From Shinisaurus crocodilurus (lineage: Eukaryota; Chordata; Lepidosauria; Squamata; Shinisauridae), in contig CM037879.1 in NCBI GenBank assembly GCA_021292165.1, forward strand, positions 248,105,438 through 248,169,437: a stretch of DNA of 64,000 nt. The letters are read 5' to 3'. This document shows positions 1 to 8,157 of this stretch, piece by piece (position 1 is the first letter of the stretch; each line of letters opens with the position of its first letter). Below the pieces are notes generated by a model. That model was not told the origin of the DNA and did no database searches. It saw only the letters and a program-made list of their open reading frames with translations. Made by a program: the position numbers and the translations under genes.

Positions 1-72
1 CCCGCGTTCTCCACTCACCCTCCCGCGCAAACTCTCCCCCCCCCCACAGAAGCGTGGGGGGGAAGTTAATTG
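1..72. repeat. 72-bp direct repeat, left copy
   Basis: Identical over all 72 bases to 6889-6960, including a run of ten C and a run of seven G. The match begins at the first base of the window, so the repeat may extend further left. It probably corresponds to the internal A2 copy of the Ngaro split direct repeats. Confidence 0.95.
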
Positions 73-513
73 CGCGGGTATAGGGTGAAATGAAGAGACG
101 AGACAACTGTAATGGTTTGAAAACAGGGCCACATTTATTGAATCGGAGTTCTGCGAAGGTGAAGTGCGGGATTAACTGAGGCCGGCCACGAGGCCAGTGG
201 AGCGCATCAGGGCGAAAACATCCCAAACTCGAGCGTGGCGCAGTGACTCGCCACTCTCGAATTCCACACACGAAGTGCTGGGGGATCTACCATGAGCCAC
301 CGCCCCCGGCGCCGCCTGACAACCGAGGGGGGTGACCCGTGCAGACCCCAAAGGCTCCCCGAACTCCCAGCAATGGAGCCACAGGGCATTGACATTGATG
401 AAGTCCGGGTTCCTGCCAATCACCTTCAAAGGTGCCATGGGATGCACACCGAAACCCTAACCCCCACTACCTATTCACCGCACTTACCGCCACAGAGAGA
501 GACAAGCCTCTGC
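73..513 (-). other. 3' noncoding region of the Ngaro-like element
   Basis: This stretch lies between the end of the hydrolase frame and the left repeat. It has no convincing coding frame; the short frames here are unrelated to known domains. In an Ngaro layout the B1 repeat should lie here and recur beyond the left window edge, which cannot be seen. Confidence 0.5.
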
Positions 514-1179
514 TTAGTCGACTCTCCCCCACCTGCCAGAGAGAAGCTCGAGCAGGGCCCTTCGCAGATCTTCGATGAATATATCGTTTCCAGCATCGGA
601 CAAATGTACCCCGTCCGGCCGGTACAACTCCCTCCGGGCCAAGGATATCTCGGAATGGGGGATGACAGACCCCATGCCTCCAATAGCCCTTCGAATCTCA
701 CCATTAACTTTCCATGCCGCCCTGTTTAAACTGGCAGGGCGCACTGAATAACGCCAACAGTAACGCGGAAGAATATTGGACCACAGAATGCGTACTCCCG
801 GCCACTGGGAGGCAACATATGATAAGTCCTTTACCGCTTCCAAAATCAGAGCCTTGCCTTTCAGCAAGCCCAAATCGTTGCCACCCAAATGCAACAGTAA
901 CACGTGCGGAGGGGCCTGGACAAGGCCGGAATGGAAAAGAGTAAAAGCGAGGTCGTGCCACTGCATACCACGCCGTCCAAGCCATTGGATGGTCGCCGTC
1001 TGCCCGAAGCCCAGCTGAGCACCGATAGCGGACTTGGCAGCGCGCCTTGCTGCCCAAAAGATCATACTGTGGCCACATACTAAAACACGAACCGGCCGTT
1101 CTCCCCTCCAGGCACCTGAAAATATAGAACAGAAAAAGAAGCGGCAGCGCGAATCAAGGCAATTTCCGAACATAGCCAC
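514..1179 (-). CDS. SGNH/GDSL-type hydrolase of the Ngaro-like element
   Basis: A 221-residue frame with the four SGNH blocks: the nucleophile block as VCGHSM (Ser38, with GHS in place of the usual GDS), the oxyanion block HLGGND (Gly100, Asn101) and the terminal catalytic pair in RPDGVHLSDAG (Asp188 and His191). All residues needed for an ester hydrolase are present. It overlaps the end of the recombinase frame by 26 bases in another frame, so it is the last cistron. SGNH domains are known accessory modules of some vertebrate Ngaro elements and of CR1 ORF1; the substrate is unknown, and a role in lipid or membrane handling of the particle is only a guess. The methionine at 1179 is the first in the frame, and the ~30 residues before the first block are not conserved-looking, so the true start is uncertain. 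Confidence 0.8.
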   Translation of the reverse strand: MAMFGNCLDSRCRFFFCSIFSGAWRGERPVRVLVCGHSMIFWAARRAAKSAIGAQLGFGQTATIQWLGRRGMQWHDLAFTLFHSGLVQAPPHVLLLHLGGNDLGLLKGKALILEAVKDLSYVASQWPGVRILWSNILPRYCWRYSVRPASLNRAAWKVNGEIRRAIGGMGSVIPHSEISLARRELYRPDGVHLSDAGNDIFIEDLRRALLELLSGRWGRVD

Positions 1180-2065
1180 GGTAGGCTTGTGAGCGCCATC
1201 TCCCGACTGCCTGTACCCTGCTACTCGGGAACCCGAGGGCAGCCGCTGTGGATGCAGCGCCTATCCTGAAAGAGTGAGTGCCGAAATGCATATGAGACAG
1301 GCCAATGGCCCCCAAAGCCTGCTTGGTAACCGTCCAGAACTGATACATAGTTAACGGGGTCCCGTTGGAATGTCGAAATAATGGGCCCAGAGCTGAGCCC
1401 CGCAATGCGACAAATGCTCGCAGTGCGGTGACAGGGCATAGCTCCTCAGAATGGGCTGTGTACAACGTAACGGTTAAACCTTTGGCCAGCTGGTCGGACT
1501 TGGATCTGCGCAGTCGCAGGTGGGCACAGGATGCGGACAGGGACAGGTCCGAAAACCGCAGGGCCCGGTCAGAAGAATCGGACTTAGAACGGACTATGAG
1601 TTCGGAAACTCGAAAAGCCCCAAAAAATGCGGTAAGCGCTGCCGCGTGAAAAAGAACCGCCTCAAACTGTGATGAACAAACCAAAGGCCACTGGGCCCTC
1701 AGACCCAATAAAATATCGGGGGACAGTGGGACCCTTGTGTCTGGAGCCACTGGGTGTTCTCTAGACCAACCCAACAACATCCTACGGATTCTAAAGTCCC
1801 TGGAATTGTCGGGAAAACCGCGGGCCTTGGCCAGAAAGGCCAAGCCCGCGAGTTTACCCCTTATGGTCCGGACTGAAAAACCACGTCCCTGGGAAACGAC
1901 GCAAAATTGTATAAGCTGATCTGGCGGTATTGGCCAAGACAGTGGGAGATTGTGGTCTACCCGGAACTGCTGAAATTCCATACCTGCGCGTTCGTAAGCG
2001 ACTCTCGTACTGGGTGCTAACGACTGCAGTATGGCACGCTCGGAAGCAGACCTCCAATCTGCCAA
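1154..2065 (-). CDS. tyrosine recombinase (YR integrase) of the Ngaro-like element
   Basis: A 303-residue frame with a SAM-like core-binding N-terminal region (about residues 5-105) and a catalytic domain (about 115-303). Visible catalytic residues are Arg152 in FFGAFRVSEL, His264 and Arg267 in THSFR, Trp290 in VGRW at the second His/Trp position, and the nucleophile Tyr298 in RGYVR. In this retrotransposon order the enzyme integrates a circular DNA intermediate without a staggered cut, so no target-site duplication is expected. It overlaps the RT frame by 49 bases and the hydrolase frame by 26 bases, each in a different reading frame. The active-site set is complete and the frame is open. 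Confidence 0.9.
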   Translation of the reverse strand: MADWRSASERAILQSLAPSTRVAYERAGMEFQQFRVDHNLPLSWPIPPDQLIQFCVVSQGRGFSVRTIRGKLAGLAFLAKARGFPDNSRDFRIRRMLLGWSREHPVAPDTRVPLSPDILLGLRAQWPLVCSSQFEAVLFHAAALTAFFGAFRVSELIVRSKSDSSDRALRFSDLSLSASCAHLRLRRSKSDQLAKGLTVTLYTAHSEELCPVTALRAFVALRGSALGPLFRHSNGTPLTMYQFWTVTKQALGAIGLSHMHFGTHSFRIGAASTAAALGFPSSRVQAVGRWRSQAYRGYVRKLP

Positions 2066-3918
2066 AGAGAGTTTGGCATCACTACCGGGTGTTGAGACGC
2101 CCAGGGGGCGAGTGCCCGAAATCTGTGCATCTGGTTGCGAGACAATGCATCTGCTATACCGTTATCGAGACCTGGGACATGCCGAGCCCGAAACAGGATA
2201 TTAAATTGTAAGCAGCGCAGTGTCAGAGCACGAACCAGATGCATGACCCGAGGGTTTTTGGAAGACAGGGAGTTGATCACCTGAACAGTGGCCAGATTGT
2301 CGCACCAAAAATGGACCACTGAGTCGGCCAACTGTGCCGTCCAGAGGTGCACTGCTACGTAAATTGGGAAAAACTCCAAAAATGTCAAGTCACGGCAGAC
2401 GTCCGTTGCCACCCACTCTGCGGGCCATGGTGCAGCGCACCATTGCCCCAAGAAGATCACTCCAAAACCAAAAGAGCCAGAAGCATCGGACTGTACCCTG
2501 AAATCTGCATGCAGTGTCAGCTCACGCCGCCAGAACGAGACACCATTAAATTGTTCCAAAAATTGGAGCCACACCCTTAAATCTGCCCTCATGGAGGCGG
2601 ACACGCGGACCCTGTGAAAGGGTCGCGACAGCCCACGCATGGCCGTACAGAGGCGCCGAAGGAAGGGTCTGCCTGGCGCCACCACTCTGCATGCAAAATT
2701 GAGGTGCCCCACAATTTCCTGAAGTTCCCGGAGGGATGTCTTACGTGACTGGATCATGCAGCGCACACGGCCCTCCAGGGCTTGAAGTTTGTCCCTGGGA
2801 AGGCGAGAGCACTGCATGGTGGTGTCTAATTCTATGCCCAAGAATAACAAAACAGGGGAGGGGCCCTCCGTTTTTTCCGTAGCTAGGGGCACCCCCAACT
2901 CAGATGACAACTGCTGGAATTGGGACATCAAAAAGGTACACTGATTGGTGTCCCGAGCTCCTGCAAAAAGGAAATCGTCCAGGTAGTGGATAATTTGACT
3001 TGAACCGGTCCGATTACGCAAGGCCCATTCCAAGAATGAACTGAAAGTCTCGAAAGCCGAGCAAGAGATGGAGCAGCCCATGGGCATAGCTCTATCGACG
3101 TAAAACTGGCCTTGGAAACGGAAACCGAGCAAGTCAAAGTCATCGGGGTGTACCGGGAGTAACCTGAAGGCAGACTTGATATCGCATTTCCCCAAAAGGG
3201 CCCCCGTGCCGCAGCGGCGAACCATGGCTACTGCAGAATCAAAAGAAGTGTAACGCACTGAGCAGAGATGTTCAGGTATGGCGTCATTAACAGAGGCCCC
3301 TCTGGGGAAAGACAAGTTATGAATCAGGCGGTACTCACCGTCCGCCTTCTTGGGCACTATTCCCAACGGGGAAACCCTAAGTGAAGGAAGCGGCAGAGAG
3401 GGGAAGGGGCCCAAAACCCTGCCCGCCGTAACTTCCTTAACTAGCTTTTGTGCAACAATGGGCTCCATCCCACATATGGAACGCTGGTTACGGGACAAAA
3501 CATGAACACGAGGGCCTTGAAATGGTATCCTAAAACCTAACAGAAAACCTTCTCTCAAATACTGCGCTGCTCCCCGGTTGGGATACTGTCGCAGAAGCCG
3601 AATTAATGGTCCGATCTTAACTGGGCTGGGGCCCTTTCGAAGGCTGCTGCTGGCTAGCCCCGGGGGGACGCCTGGCTTGTCCAAACTTACCACCTCCTCT
3701 CTGCCCACGGAGTTTAAAGCAGGAGGCCGGGGTGTGTGCACCATTACAGATGGTGCAAGCGTGTCTATATGGACATTCCTGCCGGGTGCATGTGCCCCTG
3801 GAGATGTACTCCCAGCACAGTGGGCGGGGTTGAACCGACTTCCCCGGCAGGAACCGGGGCTGTGCATTAGCCTGGAGCTTGGACAGGATGTGACCACTCT
3901 CGGACCGTTCCCCAACAA
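2017..3918 (-). CDS. reverse transcriptase/RNase H polyprotein (DIRS/Ngaro type)
   Basis: A 633-residue frame. The RT fingers begin near residue 180, the first catalytic aspartate is in KCDIKSAFR (about 244-252), and the active site is YLDDF at 312-316, followed by LFLGIELDT. RNase H follows with QSDASG (about 476-481), an Glu in LEFFPIYVAVHLW, the aspartate of WCDNLATV, and a closing ADALSRN. No methyltransferase domain follows RNase H, unlike DIRS-1. The frame overlaps the gag frame by 302 bases in a different phase. The methionine at 3918 is therefore not necessarily the start; expression by frameshift from gag is an alternative. No internal stop is present. Confidence 0.9.
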   Translation of the reverse strand: MLGNGPRVVTSCPSSRLMHSPGSCRGSRFNPAHCAGSTSPGAHAPGRNVHIDTLAPSVMVHTPRPPALNSVGREEVVSLDKPGVPPGLASSSLRKGPSPVKIGPLIRLLRQYPNRGAAQYLREGFLLGFRIPFQGPRVHVLSRNQRSICGMEPIVAQKLVKEVTAGRVLGPFPSLPLPSLRVSPLGIVPKKADGEYRLIHNLSFPRGASVNDAIPEHLCSVRYTSFDSAVAMVRRCGTGALLGKCDIKSAFRLLPVHPDDFDLLGFRFQGQFYVDRAMPMGCSISCSAFETFSSFLEWALRNRTGSSQIIHYLDDFLFAGARDTNQCTFLMSQFQQLSSELGVPLATEKTEGPSPVLLFLGIELDTTMQCSRLPRDKLQALEGRVRCMIQSRKTSLRELQEIVGHLNFACRVVAPGRPFLRRLCTAMRGLSRPFHRVRVSASMRADLRVWLQFLEQFNGVSFWRRELTLHADFRVQSDASGSFGFGVIFLGQWCAAPWPAEWVATDVCRDLTFLEFFPIYVAVHLWTAQLADSVVHFWCDNLATVQVINSLSSKNPRVMHLVRALTLRCLQFNILFRARHVPGLDNGIADALSRNQMHRFRALAPWASQHPVVMPNSLWQIGGLLPSVPYCSR

Positions 3919-5272
3919 CAGGCCTGGCTGGAATCATAAATTCCATCCATAGATCATTGTCTTTCTTATCCCAACGGATGGTGTGGTCGAAGGCTGCCTT
4001 CTTGCGGAAACCCTCATCGTACGCCAACCAAGCGCCGCCCTCGAACCCGGAATACGCTCGATAGATTATATCGAGATATTTGGTGAGGAAAATGCCCCTG
4101 TCGGGAAACTCCTGTTGCAGAATGCCCGTATAAATCAGAAACCCAGGTAGCCAATTGGCCCAAGTACGGGCGGGCTTTTTTGGCTTAAATTTCTCCTGCT
4201 CGCGATCTATGGGTTTGTCTTTCTCTACTGCATCTTGCTCCCTATTTAGGAGGGAGAAGATGTCTATGAATTCCCCTTTTATGATCTTCTCTTTTGTGGC
4301 TGGGGTTAAGTGATACCCCAAAGGGAATGAAGGGGCCCCCGGTGGCAGCGAACCCGCCTTAGCATGGAGATAATGGTCAGTCATGTCAGCTTTGGTGGTA
4401 CCTAGTGTAGGAAACATCACTCGCCCCGCTGGGCCAGCCCACACGGACGCGCAGGTCTGAGCGGCCGGAGAAGGTGTGACTCCAGCGGCCGCCACCCCAT
4501 ACACTGAGGAGGCCCCTGCTGTGCAAGTAGGCAGTGCCCCTGGGGCAATTATCCTGTCTTGCACCACCCCTGACCTAGAATTGGGCTGACTTGTGGGTGT
4601 ATCAGTTGGAGGAACCCCAGGACCAACCACAGGGAGCTGCCAGGGAGAGGATGATACAAAGTGGTACCAGGGGCTGAAGGACTGCGGAATACCCGCCACC
4701 GGATTACTTGTGTGATGTGGCATGGGAGGCATCATGTGCTGGCCCCATGGGACACCCGAGTACACGTACTGATTACCAGTGGGCCATTGACCTGCACCAA
4801 CTGGCACAGGGTGCTCACCCACTGAAGACTGATCACCAGAAGAGCCTGGGTCGCCCGTTGGCTGTGAAGGGACTGAAGTGGACGCTGGTTCTCCCTCACA
4901 AGCCGCCGATGACGTAGGAGGCTCCTCCATATGTTCCCGAGATGGGGCTGATGAGACAGATGGAATAGAGACCGAGGGAGTGGGTGCAGCCTGCATAGCG
5001 TCCAGGCGGTCTGAAATGGAAAGTAACAGGTCGCGGTGTGATTTTTTGGATGACCGTGAACGGCCCCTGGAAGAATTCAAAACTGCCCCAGCAGGAGGGG
5101 GGTGGAAACCCCTCTCCCTTTCCATGCTGGCAACCCGTGCTAGGATTGTTGAAATATCCACTGCCTCGTCTTCTGAGGAAGAAGAGAGTGGCTGCAGAGT
5201 AGGACGCTTGGCTGGTGGTCGCGTGGCACGCCCTTTTCCCTTCCTGCCCCCCTGGCTCTTTTTGGGTGGCAT
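3617..5272 (-). CDS. gag-like protein with CCCH and CCHC-like zinc fingers
   Basis: A 551-residue frame, the most upstream in the element. The N-terminus is very basic (MPPKKSQGGRKGKGR) and is followed by a long Ser/Pro/Gly-rich, probably disordered stretch (about residues 25-290). A compact region (about 290-470) resembles the conserved part of DIRS/Ngaro gag. The C-terminus has two metal-binding motifs: a CCCH finger from Cys486 (C-x8-C-x4-C-x3-H) and directly after it a CCHC-like knuckle (C-x2-C-x3-H-x4-C). These would bind the element RNA. The tail is Gln/Pro-rich. The start at 5272 is the only methionine that includes the basic N-terminus. Confidence 0.75.
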   Translation of the reverse strand: MPPKKSQGGRKGKGRATRPPAKRPTLQPLSSSSEDEAVDISTILARVASMERERGFHPPPAGAVLNSSRGRSRSSKKSHRDLLLSISDRLDAMQAAPTPSVSIPSVSSAPSREHMEEPPTSSAACEGEPASTSVPSQPTGDPGSSGDQSSVGEHPVPVGAGQWPTGNQYVYSGVPWGQHMMPPMPHHTSNPVAGIPQSFSPWYHFVSSSPWQLPVVGPGVPPTDTPTSQPNSRSGVVQDRIIAPGALPTCTAGASSVYGVAAAGVTPSPAAQTCASVWAGPAGRVMFPTLGTTKADMTDHYLHAKAGSLPPGAPSFPLGYHLTPATKEKIIKGEFIDIFSLLNREQDAVEKDKPIDREQEKFKPKKPARTWANWLPGFLIYTGILQQEFPDRGIFLTKYLDIIYRAYSGFEGGAWLAYDEGFRKKAAFDHTIRWDKKDNDLWMEFMIPARPVVGERSESGHILSKLQANAQPRFLPGKSVQPRPLCWEYISRGTCTRQECPYRHACTICNGAHTPASCFKLRGQRGGGKFGQARRPPGASQQQPSKGPQPS

Positions 5273-6888
5273 CCTGAGTGACTGGAAATCTGGAAATATT
5301 CAGAAAATAAACAGGCTTGATTCTACTTATCTTCCACGCTCAGTCAAGCTGAGCACGTGACAGCCTCAGGCTTGTAATCAATTTAACTGTATTATGAATG
5401 GTTCTCCAAAAATATAATGAATTTATGTACAGTGATTAATTAATTAGATGCTGTAGGTATACACCCTGTATATAAATTGACAACCAATGTACTAAATCAT
5501 GCAAATGAGAAATAAATTAAGAAGGAACAAATAACTCTTGCCCTGCAATGAACTTAAGCTACAACAAATCAATTGGGCTATGCCATATAGTGAGTTAATG
5601 AACAACTTAAATCAAATGAAGAACCTACCAAGTTGCTTCATTATAGCTAAAATGAATTGATAAAATTGTCAGTGGAACACAATTATTAGGGGACAAATCA
5701 CTCCTGTCCTGCCTTGAACTTGAGCTTAACTTAACAAATAAAATTGGGGCAGTGCAATATTGTGAGTTAATGAACTACCCAAATCAAATGAATAACATAC
5801 AGACCTAATTAATTATAACTGGAATGAATTGGTACAATTGCAAGTGAGACCACCGACAGTGGGGACTTATCGCCCCCCCTCCCCCCAAACCAAAGAAATT
5901 CCGAAGGTGCGCCTGTAGCCTATGACTACTGGACTGAAAAGGCGGGCGTTTGCCCGCGAAACTGGCGGCCGCCGCCGTGCACTCTATCAGAGTACAATTG
6001 GTGGGCTCCTGGCGCTGAATGCAGCACAAGCAGTCCGTTCTGGAGCCTCGCTGCAAAGAGCGGCTCCTGCCCCCTAGAGAAGACGCCCGAGCTCAATGGC
6101 ACGTGGCTGTAGCGGGGAATCGGGGTGGCTCCACGCACGCACACACACTCCTACCTAAGCTCCGGGCGAGGAAGGGCTAGCCTAACGCCGGGACAGCGCA
6201 AAAGCAGGCTGCAGCTGGTGAAGTGTGCTGCGCGACCGAGCCCACCCCGACGGAGGCAAAATACTGCGCGGAGCTATGCTCCGCTCGGAGAGCTGACGCT
6301 GCAGCGTCCCGCGGGGAGAGCTGCGGGCTCTGTAACGCTGTTGCGGCTGGGAGGATGCCCCGGAGAACAAGAAAGCAACAAAGCAACACAAGTGAAATAA
6401 AGGAAGGGATCACCAAACAGGCATCACCCCCCTACGAGCCCAACAGCAAAGGAGAGCGAAGGGAAGGTTGCCCTCACAGACTCCCTCCCCCCGACTGTAG
6501 AGGGACCTATGGAATGGGCGCTACCCGGCAAGAGCCGCAGGCGCCGAACACGCCGCCGCGGCTGCCGCAAACACACACGTACAAAAACAAGTAAATTAAA
6601 AGCGCGCCCACACTAAAGAAAAACAAACTCCTAAAGCCCCAAATGAAGCAACCTCGGAAGCAAGCCACCCCCAACAGCCCCCAAACCGTGAAAAGGCACA
6701 GAACGCGATCCCGAACGAAGGAGGTCAGAGGCTCCGGTCTTCTCCCCGCAGCTGCAAGAAAAAAGAGAGGCATTGGGTGGGGTCACCTGTGCATAGATAT
6801 AGCCTCAGTGCCCCACCCTTATAGCCAATAGGAAGGGAGCAACCAATTTGCCCCGGGCCCTGCTGGGAGGTGAAATCACCTCTTTTTT
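5273..6888 (-). other. 5' leader and promoter region of the Ngaro-like element
   Basis: About 1.6 kb without a convincing minus-strand frame. Near the gag start (5331-5360) is a short stretch resembling reverse-complement 5S rRNA. 5400-5850 is AT-rich and includes a tandem repeat. 5860-6888 is GC- and CpG-rich, as expected of a promoter. A plus-strand frame at 6355-6594 starts with a basic peptide and is discussed under findings. Confidence 0.5.
5519..5851. repeat. two diverged tandem copies, period about 172 bp
   Basis: The stretch 5519-5685 is followed by a related copy at 5688-5851. Shared landmarks are GTGAGTTAATGAAC (near 5590 and 5762), AAATCAAATGAA and AATGAATTG. The copies differ at many positions. 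They lie between the GC-rich leader and gag, where some retroelements carry repeated promoter or untranslated modules. Confidence 0.8.
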
Positions 6889-6960
6889 CCCGCGTTCTCC
6901 ACTCACCCTCCCGCGCAAACTCTCCCCCCCCCCACAGAAGCGTGGGGGGGAAGTTAATTG
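6889..6960. repeat. 72-bp direct repeat, right copy (element 5' terminus)
   Basis: Identical to bases 1-72. On the minus strand it begins CAATTAACTTCC and is the first sequence of the element. The next base to the right (6961) is L1 ORF1 coding sequence, so 6960/6961 is the insertion junction. Confidence 0.9.
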
Positions 6961-7535
6961 TAGCAGATGTGGTTGTGGAGCTACAAAAATCAATTGCTGA
7001 AATAAAAACAGAATTAAAATCTGTGAATTTGAAAATGTCTGAGATGGAAAAAGGGATAATGGCAAATAAGTCTGAAATACAAGATCACAATATTAGGTTT
7101 GATCAGATTGAACTGAAATTGATTGGCTTGCAAGATCGGGAACGCAGATCTAACATACGCCTTCGCGGGTTTCCAGAACAGAGTGGTGAAACTTCTAAAA
7201 GTTTGAAAGATAGAGTGCTTGAATGGCTAAAGAGCCTTGCTCCTGGTATTACATGGGAGCAAGAGGATATTGAAAGGATCCATAGAGTCACTTTCAAAAG
7301 AGGAGGAATGAGTCCCAGAGACATTGTTATAAAATTTACATACTACAGTAAGAAGGAGTTTTTTATGGGTGCAATCAGGCAAATTCCGGGACAATTGATG
7401 TTTTTTTCAACACCAGTCCAAGTTTTCAACTATTTGTGTGCTCAAACGATAAATTGGCGGCGGAGTGTGAAACCCTGCACAGCGACTTTGAAGAAAAATG
7501 GGATTTCTTACACTTGGGGTTACCCAGTTTTTTAA
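6961..7535 (+). pseudogene. L1 ORF1 protein, 5' truncated
   Basis: Starting from the junction, the frame encodes a coiled coil (heptads in IAEIKTELKSVNLKMSEME), then the RNA-recognition core with RERRSNIRLRGFPE, IERIHRVTFKR and PRDIVIKFTYYSKKE. This is the L1 ORF1p (transposase_22) order, an RNA chaperone of the L1 particle. The frame stays open to 7535, but from about 7400 the reading no longer resembles the family and the C-terminal part appears in the other frame from 7436, so there is a frameshift near 7385-7440. The N-terminus is missing at the Ngaro junction. Confidence 0.85.
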
Positions 7536-8157
7536 AGATTTTTTATTGGCAAAAAATTCTACAAGATAACATCTTTGGAGCAAGGCATGCAGTTGCTGCA
7601 AGAATTGGGCTTACAGGGAGAAGATGGAGCAGTTGGACAAGGAATGCCCGGGCCGGTCAGATTCACAGATATACAAGAAACCCTTGGTGCAGTTGGAGGA
7701 AAGGACAAATAACTCTTTTCTTTTGTCTCTTATTCTTTTATTAAATCTTTCTCTTTCTCTTTCTCTCTCTTTAATTATTACTTTTTCCCCCTTTTTAATT
7801 CTATTGTTTTTTATTTTATGTTTTGTTGTTGTTGTTGTTGTTTTTACTGCTCGGCTGAAGAAAAGGGGAGACAGTGGTTTTTTGTTTTTGTTTTTGTTGT
7901 TGCTGTTATTTTTTTGTTGTTTTTTTTGTTTTGTTTTGGTAAAAAGAGACCGGAAGGAAGTAAATGATTGGAGTTCGTAGGCGGAAGTCTCAACCTCCCC
8001 CCCACTTCAAAGGCTCCAGAAGCTGTGTGCGGGGTGATTATCCCTGGGATAAGAGAGGGGGGAATGGAATTAAATGTGTGGGTGGGGGGTGGGGGGTTGT
8101 GGTGATATTTATGTTTAAGCACAGGGACCAAAGTTTGTTGAGCAACAATAAAATAAG
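7536..8157 (+). other. L1 inter-ORF region with pyrimidine- and T/G-rich runs
   Basis: Up to about 7710 it carries the shifted remainder of ORF1. Then come CT-rich (7735-7800) and TTG/TTTTG-rich (7820-7960) low-complexity runs and a GGGTGG-rich stretch (8080-8100). No gene is seen. Confidence 0.6.

Larger units (their letters stand above)
1..6960 (-). mobile_element. Ngaro-like (DIRS-order) tyrosine-recombinase retrotransposon, cut by the left window edge
   Basis: Read on the minus strand, four frames follow one another: gag-like (5272-3617), RT/RNase H (3918-2017), tyrosine recombinase (2065-1154) and SGNH hydrolase (1179-514). A DIRS-type RT/RNase H next to a tyrosine recombinase, with no DDE integrase, defines this retrotransposon order. 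Direct rather than inverted repeats and the extra hydrolase frame point to the Ngaro group, in which split direct repeats (A1...B1-A2-B2) are established. The element starts at 6960, where a 72-bp repeat meets L1 ORF1 sequence. The second copy of that repeat is at 1-72, so the rest of A2 and B2 should lie left of the window. No frame is obviously broken, which suggests a young copy. Family assignment is from motifs only. Confidence 0.85.

Noticed and set aside
3578..5360. Plus-strand frames opposite the gag and RT genes
   Set aside because: Low-complexity mirror readings of the minus-strand genes without domains.
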